Source: Turneriella sp942492915 (GTDB taxonomy: Bacteria > Spirochaetota > Leptospiria > Turneriellales > Turneriellaceae). From it: DNA of 64,000 bases. Under the pieces are notes generated by a model. That model was not told the DNA's origin. It did not search any database and worked only from the letters and a program-made list of their open reading frames with translations. The stretch is from the NCBI GenBank assembly GCA_942492915.1, contig OW818662.1, forward strand, positions 3,472,001 to 3,536,000, given 5' to 3'. Both the position numbers and the translations under genes were made by a program. Within the stretch, counting starts at the first letter, position 1. The number at the start of each line of letters is the position of its first letter. Positions 16,405-24,722 of the stretch are shown here, in pieces.

Positions 16405-16968
16405 ATGAGTACCACGCAATGCTATCTCTTTGGAAACAAAACCGTGAAGCTCTGGTTGTATCCTGAAAGCAGGTCGTTTAAGCTGCATTCGATGGAAGAC
16501 GAATGGGACGATTGGCCTTACCCTCACAAAATGGAATACCAGGTCGAAGGTGTTCTCAACGAAATCGGCGAAGTTAACTCGCACGAATCGCTCGTTCGCC
16601 TTTGCCCTATTCAATGCAATCAAGACCATATAACTTCATTCATCTATAAGACCTTGGTAGAAGACGATCTCTTCTATGCTCAAAACGAAGAGATCTTTAA
16701 TATCTCATGCGAACTCAATATTTCTGATTCTTTGGTCATGATAACGCAACAATCAGAAAGCGGAGGGCCTTACGGTGTCAGAAACAGCCGCAACTCATTT
16801 CAATGTAAGGTTTCTCAACAGTATACCCTGACGATTCAGGCCTTTGACGATGCCGTGAAAGTTACATGGCCCCGCTTTTATAAGAAATGGGAAAAGACCA
16901 GCGATGGTTCTGAAATTACCCAAGGGCTGGTGCTTTTCACTTCAACCTGCAGGCCTATTCCCATTTAG
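16405..16968 (+). CDS. Orphan protein of unknown function, AT-rich
   Basis: 187 residues without signal peptide or TM. I do not recognise the family. It is mostly beta-strand with a Trp-rich N-terminal part (EDEWDDWPYPHKMEY) and scattered Cys. Base and codon use is visibly more AT-rich than the neighbours, which suggests recent transfer. The start MSTTQCYLFGNK at ATG 16405 follows an A-rich stretch. It overlaps the convergent aldehyde dehydrogenase gene by 14 bp at the 3' end. Confidence 0.6.
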   Translation: MSTTQCYLFGNKTVKLWLYPESRSFKLHSMEDEWDDWPYPHKMEYQVEGVLNEIGEVNSHESLVRLCPIQCNQDHITSFIYKTLVEDDLFYAQNEEIFNISCELNISDSLVMITQQSESGGPYGVRNSRNSFQCKVSQQYTLTIQAFDDAVKVTWPRFYKKWEKTSDGSEITQGLVLFTSTCRPIPI

Positions 16969-18553
16969 AGAACATCTTCTTTATCGAAAACACCGTCAGG
17001 TGCAGCGAGGCTTTGACCCATGACAGCGGGCCGCGAGGGGCTGAGAAGATCAGTGCGGATTTCAGAGCGTTATAGGTCTCGGGTGAAAAAGGAAACCACC
17101 ACAGGTTGCGCGGCGGGTTCATGATGTCCCAGTTCACGATTTGCGGCTGAGTCATCTCTTCGAGGCCGAGCGCAGAGTGCGTGCGGCCGAGGCCGCTTTC
17201 TTTGAAACCTCCCCATGGGGTTTCAGAGAGGCCGTGCGTGTAGAGATGGTCGTTAATCGTGATTGCTCCTGCCTGAATTTGAGGTGCAATTTTTTTAGCC
17301 GACTTGGTATTCTTTGTCCAGATAGACGCGGTCAGCCCCATTGAACAATCGTTAGCCAGGCGAATTGCCTCTTCGATATTGTCAAACTTCATGACGGGTA
17401 GAATCGGGCCGAATGTTTCTTCGCGCATCAGCGGCATGTTGTGGTCCACATGGGTCACCAGCGTCGCTGGGAAAAAATTGCCGGCTTTTGCCGCGGTTGG
17501 CGTTGCTTTCGATTCAGCGACCACCTTCGCGCCTTTCTTAACTGCACTTGCCAGATGTGACTTGATAGTGCCCAACTGGTCTTTCGTTGTTACCGCGCCC
17601 ATGTCGACGTTAAAATCGGTATCGCCCCCGTGGCGCATGGCTCGCGTTTTCTTGGCGAGCAGATCGACGAACTGCTGGTATACGCCGCTCTGTACGTAAA
17701 TACGCTCAACTCCGCCGCATGACTGCCCTGCGTTTTGGTAGCCTGCCCAGGCGGCGCCGTTCGTTGCGCGCTCTAAATCGGCATCGTCGAGCACGATCAT
17801 CGGGTCTTTGCCGCCGAGTTCGAGCGAGAGCGGCGTGAGTTTTGCGGCAGCCTGAGCCATGAGTTTTTTTCCCGTCGGTACAGAGCCCGTGAAGAAAATC
17901 TTGTTGATGCCGTGGTCGAGCATCGCCGTCGAAACTTCGCCCCCAGAACCGATAACGTGTGTGAAGAGTCCTTCGGGAACACCTGCAGAACGTACGATAT
18001 CCTCAATGGCTTTGCCGCACGAAAGCGTCACGGCAGCGACTTTCAGAATCACTGCGTTGCCCGCCATCAGGGCCATCACAACTTCACCAAACGGAATCGA
18101 CAGCGGATAGTTCCACGGGCTGATGATGCCGACGACGCCCCACGGCACGCGAATAATTTTGGATTGTTTGTTGAAGAACAGCCAGCTCGAGCGGCTCAGC
18201 TGTTTGTCTTTGAGCACCCGCGCAGCATTCTTGGCATACCAGCGTACAGAAAGCGATGCGGGTATCACCTCGGTCGCGAGCGCGTCGATACGCGACTTAC
18301 CGTTTTCGCGAGAGACGGTGAGCGCAAGTTCGTCGGCGTGATCAGTGATGTAGGCGCGCATACGCAGCAGGTGGCGGGCCCGCTGGCGAAATGACAGTTT
18401 AGACCATTCGGCCTGCGCAGTTCTCGCCCTTTCGAGGATTTTCGGGAATTTTTTTAAGTCTGTATTGGCAAATTCTGCGACCTGCTCGCCTGTAGCGGGG
18501 TTATAGGTAACGGTGGTATTGACGCTCTTCGATTTCGCGCTCGGTTTCTTCAT
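16955..18553 (-). CDS. Aldehyde dehydrogenase, NAD(P)-dependent
   Basis: It oxidises aldehydes to acids. About 532 residues with the family's key sites: WNYPLSIPFGE, FTGSVPTGKKLM (cofactor site), the general-base Glu in LELGGKDP, and the nucleophile Cys in NAGQSCGGVERIYV. EETFGPILPV and PWGGFKESGLGR follow. A C-terminal extension of about 60 residues (FSPETYNALKSAL...LHLTVFSIKKMFSKWE) is hydrophobic or basic and may attach to membrane, as in fatty-aldehyde dehydrogenases. ATG 18553 (MKKPSAKSK) is chosen over an upstream in-frame start. Confidence 0.92.
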   Translation of the reverse strand: MKKPSAKSKSVNTTVTYNPATGEQVAEFANTDLKKFPKILERARTAQAEWSKLSFRQRARHLLRMRAYITDHADELALTVSRENGKSRIDALATEVIPASLSVRWYAKNAARVLKDKQLSRSSWLFFNKQSKIIRVPWGVVGIISPWNYPLSIPFGEVVMALMAGNAVILKVAAVTLSCGKAIEDIVRSAGVPEGLFTHVIGSGGEVSTAMLDHGINKIFFTGSVPTGKKLMAQAAAKLTPLSLELGGKDPMIVLDDADLERATNGAAWAGYQNAGQSCGGVERIYVQSGVYQQFVDLLAKKTRAMRHGGDTDFNVDMGAVTTKDQLGTIKSHLASAVKKGAKVVAESKATPTAAKAGNFFPATLVTHVDHNMPLMREETFGPILPVMKFDNIEEAIRLANDCSMGLTASIWTKNTKSAKKIAPQIQAGAITINDHLYTHGLSETPWGGFKESGLGRTHSALGLEEMTQPQIVNWDIMNPPRNLWWFPFSPETYNALKSALIFSAPRGPLSWVKASLHLTVFSIKKMFSKWE

Positions 18554-18581
18554 GCGACAAACAGGTGAATATTTTGCCCCG

Positions 18582-18638
18582 GCGTAAAGAGGTTTTGTAT
18601 CATTGCAGCTGCCAGTTGAGCGCAGATGCTCTTTACGC
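18582..18638. promoter_or_regulatory. Divergent promoter region with spaced inverted repeat
   Basis: GCGTAAAGAG (18582-18591) and its exact complement CTCTTTACGC (18629-18638) stand about 28 bp upstream of each divergent start (ALDH at 18553, sensor at 18666). Each half gives CTTTACGC in the reading direction of the nearer gene, so they may be matched promoter elements rather than one operator. Confidence 0.45.
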
Positions 18639-18665
18639 GCCATCGCGCTTAATAAACCATCGGCG

Positions 18666-20255
18666 ATGCGGGCTCTCGCGCGCCTTTGGAAAATTTACCT
18701 ACATTCGGGCAGCCGGCATTTTCATAATGCACAGCGGCGCAAGCTGAACCGGGTATTAAATTTCTTATTCGCTCTCAACATGCTTGGTGCAGGGCTTCTG
18801 GTCGTCGCCGAAGCCCTGATATTTCTGGTTTTACTCAATCGGGATTTCGAACGCTATATTAAATACCTTTTGCCGTTCGGATCGCTCGGTCTAATACACT
18901 TTACGATTACCGGGTTCACGATATGGCTTAAGAACAAGACCGGCAGTTTCAACGTTACCTACCTGAGCAATCTTTCTTATACGCTCTATATTCTTCTCCT
19001 TTGCGTCTTTGTGGGTGAAGAGGCGAAGATCCATCTGATTTTGCTGATGGTGATACCCACTTCGTTCATCATCTACCAATACGGCAGGTGGATTGAGCTC
19101 TTTATTCATTCTGGCATCATGCTGATTGGGCTCGCAGCGGCACACGTTGCCTATGAGGTGATGCAGCCTCTCTACCCTATGCCTGCCGACATTGGACGCA
19201 TAGCGGGCTATCTTTCGTGGCTTGCCGCGCTGGGTATGCTCTATACTTACTCGCTGCACAATTGGCGCGAAGTGTCGCAGGTCGAGCAGTTGCTCGCAGA
19301 CGAACGTGACCTGACGCACAAACTCTTACAGCAGACGATTCCGAAACTTGAAAAGACAGAAGCCAAGTATCGGCACCTCGTCGATGATTCTTCTGACCTT
19401 ATCTTTCAGCTCGACCCAGATTGTAACATACTCAGCATGAACAAAACGTCGCAACGGCTGCTGAGTTTCTTGCCTGAAGATATGCTCGGTAAGAGCCTGC
19501 TGGGTTATATTCAATCTGACAATCACGGCGAGCCAGACGTAAACCTCTCGGTCTTCGTGCAACAGGTGAACGACCTGCAAAAAGGACGCCGCCCTAACCG
19601 ATTTCGCACCAGGTTCAAACACAAGCATCGCAGCGACGGAGTTGAGCTCTATGTGATATTACAACTCGCCAGGTTTGAAGGTGAAATTGAAATCATGGGC
19701 CATGCGACCGAAGTTGAGCCTGAGGTCACACTGCAAATTCTCGATCAGGAGAAAGGCCGTTATACGCTGACGAACAACATTCTGCACGCCGACATTCTTG
19801 CGCAGCGAATTTCTGATCGCATCTCCGTTCATTTTTCGTTGCAAGAGTTAAACGCAATCAGGACTTGTTTTCGCGAAATTCTTATCAATGCAATTGAACA
19901 CGGTAATCTCGGCGTGACTTTCGAAGAAAAATCTGCAGTCATTGAAAATGGCGATTTCATGGAGTTTTTGGTAGAACGGCAGCGCGATGAGCGGTATGCC
20001 TCGCGGCGCGTAAGGGTCGTCTATCTCGTGACCAAGTCTAAGCTGGTGCTGAGGGTTTCTGACGACGGCGAAGGTTTTGACCACCGCGCGTTTCTCACCC
20101 GTGCCCAAACCGACGATAGCCTCTTGTACCTGGAACATGGCCGAGGCATCACCATGGCGCGCAATGCCTTTGATGAAGTTGTCTACAATGACAAGGGAAA
20201 TCAGGTAACCTTGAAAAAGCACCTCAAGCGCGCCGCCGAGCGCGCGGTTCGATAG
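18666..20255 (+). CDS. Membrane sensor with PAS and RsbW-like HATPase domain
   Basis: About 529 residues. Six or so TM helices (LFALNMLGAGLLVVAEALIFLVLL onward, to about residue 190) form a sensor. A coiled linker, a PAS-like domain (YRHLVDDSSDLIFQLDPDCNILSMN) and a C-terminal ATPase domain follow. The ATPase has the N-box FREILINAIEHGNLG, G1 VSDDGEGFDHRAF and G2 EHGRGITMARNAFDEV. No HisKA phospho-acceptor segment is seen, so it is of the anti-sigma/serine-kinase (RsbW) class rather than a histidine kinase. It diverges from ALDH and overlaps the symporter gene by 32 bp tail to tail. Confidence 0.8.
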   Translation: MRALARLWKIYLHSGSRHFHNAQRRKLNRVLNFLFALNMLGAGLLVVAEALIFLVLLNRDFERYIKYLLPFGSLGLIHFTITGFTIWLKNKTGSFNVTYLSNLSYTLYILLLCVFVGEEAKIHLILLMVIPTSFIIYQYGRWIELFIHSGIMLIGLAAAHVAYEVMQPLYPMPADIGRIAGYLSWLAALGMLYTYSLHNWREVSQVEQLLADERDLTHKLLQQTIPKLEKTEAKYRHLVDDSSDLIFQLDPDCNILSMNKTSQRLLSFLPEDMLGKSLLGYIQSDNHGEPDVNLSVFVQQVNDLQKGRRPNRFRTRFKHKHRSDGVELYVILQLARFEGEIEIMGHATEVEPEVTLQILDQEKGRYTLTNNILHADILAQRISDRISVHFSLQELNAIRTCFREILINAIEHGNLGVTFEEKSAVIENGDFMEFLVERQRDERYASRRVRVVYLVTKSKLVLRVSDDGEGFDHRAFLTRAQTDDSLLYLEHGRGITMARNAFDEVVYNDKGNQVTLKKHLKRAAERAVR

Positions 20256-21639
20256 CGACGACTGCAAAAGTTACTGCCAGACAAATTAACAGACCTGCGG
20301 GCACGAACCATGTCCATGCGAGTGGCGTGAAGGCAGCAACGAGCGCCATGCCAATGGCCGAAGTGAGAAATCCGGCAAATGAGGATTTTTGATTCATACG
20401 TAAGAATGCCAGCACGTAGAGTCCGACGACACCACCCGCAACTATCGACGCCAGTTTCAGCGCAATCACCACCACGGGGCTTTTCTGGTCGGTGAATAGT
20501 AAGGCAATGAGCATGATCGCCGCAGCCCAGACGAGAGTCAGCACGCGAGAAAGTTGCAGACGCCGGCGCTCATCGCCCGCGCCAAAATGGGGCAATAGGT
20601 CGAGCATCGTCGACGAAGCGAGTGAGCTCAGCGTTGCCGACAGCGTCGACTGGCCCGTCGCAAAGATTGCCGCGAGTACGAGCCCCATGAGCCCTGCCGG
20701 CAGGTGTTTGATGATAAACGTCGGGAAGACAGCATCGGGCGTTGAGAATGCCGCACCCTTGAAAAAGGCAAAGAGCCAGACGCCGATGATCAAGAAGAGC
20801 AAGAACTGCAGATCTACCAAAACGCCGCTCGTGATCATCGCCTTCTGCGAATCTTTCAGATTGCGGCAGGCGAGTGATTTCTGCACGATTAATTGGTCGG
20901 TGCCGTGCGAAGAAATCGCGAGCAATGCGCCGCCGATGATGCCGGCAAAAATATGAAAAGGCTGCGTCAGAAAAGAGGTGAAACCGTTCTCAAAGCCGCT
21001 CGCGAGAAAGGCAAATTTCTCAGCGCCGGCCGAGGCGAGCGGTACGCCGCTGAGCTGCAATACAAGAACCGCGGCGAAAGCGCCGAGCAGATACACCCCG
21101 GTTTGAATAAACTCCACCCACATCGCCGCCCTGAGGCCCCCGAAAAAGGTATAGGGCAGAGTCAGCAGCGTGAATATCAGAATGGAGGTGGTGATCGACC
21201 ACCCGCTGATGAGGCTGAGCGGTAAGGCGGTGGCGTAGAGACGCACGCCTGTACCCAAGAGCCGCGTAATCTGAAACAGCACAGCCGCGAGCCGGCGCAT
21301 GTTCACACTGAAGCGCTGTTCCAGAAAAGCGTACACCGTTTCGATGTTTCCATTGAAATAGGCCGGCAGAAAGACAAACGCCACTATAATTCGACCAAGG
21401 ACATAGCCGAATGCGAGCTGCATGAACATGAGATTGCCGGTATACGCAAGGCCTGGAATAGAAATGAATGTCAGGCTGCTGGTTTCGGCGGCGACGATCG
21501 AAGCGGCAACCACCCACCAAGGCAGCGAGTGACTGCCTGACAGAAAATCAGACGAACTGCTCTTCTTGCTCGCTGCAAAACCGACAAACTGCAATAATAC
21601 GAAGTAGCCTAAGAGAACGCCGAGGTCGAGGTATGCCAT
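20224..21639 (-). CDS. Sodium:solute symporter (SSS family)
   Basis: A 471-residue inner-membrane transporter with about 13 TM helices. SSS hallmarks are the GYFVLLQFVGFAASKK start, DFLSGSHSLPWWVVAAS, ETSSLTFISIPGLAY and ATGQSTLSATLSSLASSTMLD. It uses the sodium gradient to import an organic solute. The start lies 8 bp after the quinone reductase-like stop. SSS transporters are often found near NamZ-type muramidases, and namZ lies about 1.2 kb upstream on the same strand, so a muropeptide sugar such as MurNAc is a possible substrate. This is inference. Confidence 0.88.
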   Translation of the reverse strand: MAYLDLGVLLGYFVLLQFVGFAASKKSSSSDFLSGSHSLPWWVVAASIVAAETSSLTFISIPGLAYTGNLMFMQLAFGYVLGRIIVAFVFLPAYFNGNIETVYAFLEQRFSVNMRRLAAVLFQITRLLGTGVRLYATALPLSLISGWSITTSILIFTLLTLPYTFFGGLRAAMWVEFIQTGVYLLGAFAAVLVLQLSGVPLASAGAEKFAFLASGFENGFTSFLTQPFHIFAGIIGGALLAISSHGTDQLIVQKSLACRNLKDSQKAMITSGVLVDLQFLLFLIIGVWLFAFFKGAAFSTPDAVFPTFIIKHLPAGLMGLVLAAIFATGQSTLSATLSSLASSTMLDLLPHFGAGDERRRLQLSRVLTLVWAAAIMLIALLFTDQKSPVVVIALKLASIVAGGVVGLYVLAFLRMNQKSSFAGFLTSAIGMALVAAFTPLAWTWFVPAGLLICLAVTFAVVAIEPRARRRA

Positions 21640-21647
21640 TTGTGGTT

Positions 21648-22601
21648 TTACAAGGCTACAATTACATTTCCCGTTTTCTCGCCCGTCATCACATAGGCGT
21701 AGGCTTCACCGATTTTCTCAAGCGCATATGTTTGGTCGATCACCGGTTTGAACGCACCCAAGACAAGCAGCTCTGAAATATATTTCATGCTCCGCTTGAT
21801 ATCGAGCGGCAAAGGAAACTTGACGGTCTTGCCGGGCAGAAGCGGCGTGATCAGCGCGAGCAAAGGATTCTGCAACCAGGGCCCGAGCTCAGATGAGATA
21901 TAGACTCCCTTCGGTTTCAGCAGATGTCGGCACTTGCCGAACGTGCTTTTGCCCACAGCGTCGAACACAAACTCGAACCGCTCTTCGATGCGGGTGAAAT
22001 CCTCATTTTCGTAATTGACCACCTTCTCGGCGCCGAGCGAGCGCACGAGCTCGAGGTTCTTTGTATTAGCTGTCGCAGTAACCCGCACGCCCGCGTGCCG
22101 CAAAAACTGCACCGCAGCCGAACCAATGCCTCCGGTTGCGCCGTTGACGAGCACGTTGTGGCCCGCGGCAATTTTGACTTTGTTTAGAAAATTATACGCA
22201 TAGTGCGCAGCTTCGAGGCTCGCCACCGCCTGAGGATAGCTCACATTCTGCGGTATCTCTGCAATCGCCTGCGTCTCGCTTACCGCGACATATTCGGCCT
22301 GAGAGCCAAGGCCCTGGTCGTTGAAGCCAAACACGCGCTGGCCCTTCTTAAAGAGGGAAACTTTGTCGCCCACCGCGGCAACTTCGCCGGCAAAGTCGGT
22401 GCCGGGTATCGGTGACGTCGGTTTCATGAGCCCGGTGAATAAGCGCATGATGAAGGGTTTACCCGTGAGCACTGCGCAGTCTGTGCGGTTGACTGTTGTC
22501 GCGTGGACTTTGACAAGAATTTCATGGGGCCCGGCGACCGGCTGTGCGACTTCGCGCACGGTAAGTGTGTCGCCATAGTGTTCGCGGTAGGCTGCTTTCA
22601 T
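21648..22601 (-). CDS. Zinc-independent MDR (quinone oxidoreductase-like)
   Basis: A 317-residue medium-chain reductase. PGTDFAGEVAAVGDKV, the Rossmann motif VNGATGGIGSAAVQF and the C-terminal PVIDQTYALEKIGEAYAYVMTGEKTGNVIV are typical. The structural zinc Cys cluster and catalytic zinc ligands are absent, as in QOR enzymes. ATG 22601 has a Shine-Dalgarno AGGTGA at the right distance, so the GTG three codons upstream is not used. It is operonic with the symporter. A paralogue at 37315-38316 is interrupted by a stop. Confidence 0.9.
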   Translation of the reverse strand: MKAAYREHYGDTLTVREVAQPVAGPHEILVKVHATTVNRTDCAVLTGKPFIMRLFTGLMKPTSPIPGTDFAGEVAAVGDKVSLFKKGQRVFGFNDQGLGSQAEYVAVSETQAIAEIPQNVSYPQAVASLEAAHYAYNFLNKVKIAAGHNVLVNGATGGIGSAAVQFLRHAGVRVTATANTKNLELVRSLGAEKVVNYENEDFTRIEERFEFVFDAVGKSTFGKCRHLLKPKGVYISSELGPWLQNPLLALITPLLPGKTVKFPLPLDIKRSMKYISELLVLGAFKPVIDQTYALEKIGEAYAYVMTGEKTGNVIVAL

Positions 22602-22638
22602 TTGGGTCACCTCAGATTCTGCGCACAGGCTGATAAGC

Positions 22639-22790
22639 GACTAGCAGGCTCCTGAAAAGGAGCCGAAAGCAGGTTTCGCAAACCGTATAAGGCTGCAGAC
22701 AGGCCATTCGTGGCCGTTTTGCGAGCGAATTCGGCACGAAATCGCGGCGTCTGCAGCCGTTGCGGGGATTTTTTGCGGAACCTGCTAGTC
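22639..22790. mobile_element. MITE-like foldback element, about 150 bp
   Basis: The ends are near-perfect inverted repeats: GACTAGCAGGCTCC at 22639-22652 and GGAACCTGCTAGTC at 22777-22790, one mismatch. Nested inside are AGCAGGTTTCGCAAA (22669 on) facing TTTTGCGGAACCTGCT, and GGCTGCAGAC (22691-22700) facing GTCTGCAGCC (22749-22758). A small GGCTCC/GGAGCC hairpin sits near the left end. The whole forms one long hairpin and has no coding content. The end sequence CTAGCAGGTT recurs at 51396-51426. Either a non-autonomous element or a structured RNA fits. I see no target-site duplication. Confidence 0.6.
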
Positions 22791-22801
22791 TGCGTTTAGC
22801 T

Positions 22802-23974
22802 TCAGTAGAGAAAGAAATCCGCCGCTTGTTTGCGAAAGCTGCGCTCTTCGGCAATATAAGCATTGCGGTAATCTTCGAGCAGCCCGCCGCGTTCGACATT
22901 CAACCTGAACTGCTCTGAACCGCCCAAGAGGTCGATCGCGAGCACGTCGGCGACGTACTCATAGGGCTCGCGCCGCCAGTCAAATTGATTCGGCCACAGG
23001 TCGTGCGCTACTTTCACCATCGCAAGGCCAGTATAGAACGACTCAAAGGTTTCGGCGTCAGTCACATGCACAAACACGCCACCGCAGGCCTCGTCTTTGA
23101 ATTTGTGAAACGTCGGCTTAAAATAGAGCGGGCGAAAGTACACACCCGACAGATGCAGTGCGTTGAGCCTTTCAGCATATTTTTTAGGATCGATAAACGG
23201 GGCGCCGACAATCTCGAACGGGCGGGTTGTTCCCCTGCCTTCTGAAACATTGGTCGCTTCAAACAGGCACGTGCCGGGATACACTATTGCCGTCTCAACC
23301 GTCGGCATGTTGGGTGAGGGTTGTATCCACAGACCGCAGGTCTGTGGATACAACCAGTTTCGGTTCCAGTTTTCGAGTTCGACAATTGTCAGCTTCGCAT
23401 TCCATTTTTCTGTAGAGTTGAGCAGCATTGCGATTTCACCGATGGTCAGGCCGTGGCGCACAGCCAGCGGGTAGGCGCCGACGAATGACTCGCAGCCTTT
23501 GTGCACGATGCCACCCTCGACAACGACACCACCAAGAGGGTTCGGGCGGTCGCAGATGATGACTTCGATACCGCGCGCGGCGCAGGCTTCGATGCAGAAT
23601 GCCATCGTGTAAGCATAGGTATAATAACGGCAGCCGATATCTTGTATGTCGACGACGAGTGCGTCGAGGCCGTCGAGGTCGCTCGCGCGGGGTTTCAGCT
23701 CTTCTTTCGTCTGGCCATAGAGGCTGACCACCTTCAGCCCCGTGAAACCGTCGGTTTCGTGCGCGACGGTAATCTGGTCTTGTTCGGTACCGAACATACC
23801 GTGTTCGGGGGCAAATATCTTTTCGGGTTTAAAGCCCTTTGCGAGCAGCGCTTCAAAGAGATAACGGCCGTCTGCTGCGACCGAACTCTGGTTCACGAGC
23901 AGTGCGAAACGTTTGCCGTTGAGGTATTTGCCCGGGTCGGCGATGAGGCGGTCGATGCCGAAGGTCGTGCGCAT
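22802..23974 (-). CDS. namZ: Exo-beta-N-acetylmuramidase NamZ (DUF1343, GH171)
   Basis: About 390 residues with the DUF1343 pattern: FALLVNQSSVAADGRYLFEALLAKG, FAPEHGMFG, DALVVDIQDIGCRYYTYAYTM, ICDRPNPLGG and PSPNMPTVETAIVYPGTCLFEATNVSEGRGTTRPFE. NamZ releases MurNAc from non-reducing ends of peptidoglycan fragments. No clear signal peptide is seen from ATG 23974; starts at 24001 (ATG) or 24022 (TTG) would add a short hydrophobic stretch, so localisation is unsure. A perfect 37-bp palindrome lies in frame at residues 207-218, just before the conserved PSPNMPT. Confidence 0.87.
   Translation of the reverse strand: MRTTFGIDRLIADPGKYLNGKRFALLVNQSSVAADGRYLFEALLAKGFKPEKIFAPEHGMFGTEQDQITVAHETDGFTGLKVVSLYGQTKEELKPRASDLDGLDALVVDIQDIGCRYYTYAYTMAFCIEACAARGIEVIICDRPNPLGGVVVEGGIVHKGCESFVGAYPLAVRHGLTIGEIAMLLNSTEKWNAKLTIVELENWNRNWLYPQTCGLWIQPSPNMPTVETAIVYPGTCLFEATNVSEGRGTTRPFEIVGAPFIDPKKYAERLNALHLSGVYFRPLYFKPTFHKFKDEACGGVFVHVTDAETFESFYTGLAMVKVAHDLWPNQFDWRREPYEYVADVLAIDLLGGSEQFRLNVERGGLLEDYRNAYIAEERSFRKQAADFFLY
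23319..23355. repeat. Intragenic perfect palindrome in namZ, 17-bp arms
   Basis: Arms 23319-23335 (GGTTGTATCCACAGACC) and 23339-23355, loop GCA. It encodes residues W207 to Q218 (WLYPQTCGLWIQ) without breaking the frame. Confidence 0.9.
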
Positions 23975-24036
23975 TTCAGACGATTTGCATTCCGATCGCA
24001 TCAGCGCGGCAACAATAATCAAAAAAAAGTGCCTGA

Positions 24037-24174
24037 AATCGCTCGCTCGAAGTCGATGCGACGCAGGGTTATTTTGTCTGCGATGACCCTGCGTTCAGCA
24101 TGACGCTGCAAGAGAACAATTCGCTGGTCGTGGGCAAAAAGCTCTATCGCATCAAATCAATAAAGAAAAAGTGA
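24037..24174 (+). pseudogene. Possible gene remnant (C-terminal fragment)
   Basis: An open frame between a TGA at 24034 and a TGA at 24172 reads VDATQGYFVCDDPAFSM then TLQENNSLVVGKKLYRIKS. The codons look real, but the only ATG (24100) would give 24 residues. Upstream coding seems to continue in another frame. It may be the 3' remnant of a decayed gene lying between namZ and the DUF3592 gene. The evidence is composition only; no homologue is recognised. Confidence 0.3.
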
Positions 24175-24177
24175 GGC

Positions 24178-24630
24178 TCAGCGCCCCATGCGGGCGTCGA
24201 GCTCTTTGGCTTTCTTCAGCATGATCTTGCGCAGTATAAAGCCCACGACAAACAGAATACCGCCCACGATCACCGGCCACCACGGCGCGGTTGCGCGCTG
24301 AAAGAAGTCGTTGATCACTGCAGTTCTAACGGGGTCAGCCGGGTCATAGAGTACTTCGACTTCTTGCCCCTTGGTATATTTCTGAAAGCTGTGGTTCCAG
24401 AAAAGTTTGTCTTCGAAGCGCACCGTTTTGCCTTTGTCGTTCTTAAATTCGACCATCGCTTTGCGGTAAGGCTCGATGACTGCGAGGTCATAAACTTTGC
24501 CCTTGGTCTTGATGCCGACCTGGTCGAGTTTTTTCTCGATCGTCAGGTTATAGAGACCGTAGCCGATAACCACCAGACCGAGCAGGTAGAGTACGAAGCC
24601 CACATACGAGGCATTTCTGAATCCGTTCAT
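24178..24630 (-). CDS. DUF3592-type membrane protein
   Basis: 150 residues: TM1 (about 9-28, VGFVLYLLGLVVIGYGLYNL), a beta-rich extracytoplasmic domain (TKGKVYDLAVIEPYRKAMVEF, then YTKGQEVEVLYDPADPVRTAV), and TM2 (WWPVIVGGILFVVGFIL) with a basic cytoplasmic tail. The phrase 'Y-x-x-G-x-x-V-x-V-x-Y-x-P-x-x-P' is the DUF3592 hallmark. ATG 24630 is preferred; upstream in-frame codons to 24708 overlap the divergent promoter. Function of the family is unknown. Confidence 0.8.
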   Translation of the reverse strand: MNGFRNASYVGFVLYLLGLVVIGYGLYNLTIEKKLDQVGIKTKGKVYDLAVIEPYRKAMVEFKNDKGKTVRFEDKLFWNHSFQKYTKGQEVEVLYDPADPVRTAVINDFFQRATAPWWPVIVGGILFVVGFILRKIMLKKAKELDARMGR

Positions 24631-24638
24631 GCGTGTAG

Positions 24639-24667
24639 CTTGAACGGGCCTCAGGCCCCCAGTCAAG
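24639..24667. promoter_or_regulatory. Dyad in divergent promoter region (24630/24723)
   Basis: CTTGA-AC-GGGCCT-C-AGGCCC with TCAAG closing the outer pair at 24663-24667. It lies between the two divergent starts and could be an operator or a 5' hairpin. Confidence 0.3.
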
Positions 24668-24722
24668 CCGAATCTTTCAAAATACGATTGCAGCCCTGAA
24701 ATGGGCACCCGACCCGTAACCG

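Noticed and set aside
17200..17226. Palindrome around CCCCATGGGG in the aldehyde dehydrogenase gene
   Set aside because: The symmetric core is only 10 bp and outer pairing needs a bulge; it encodes the conserved PWGGFKES motif, so it is expected by coding constraint.
23501..24103. 200-codon plus-strand frame antisense to namZ
   Set aside because: The namZ frame has full family conservation; the plus frame has none.
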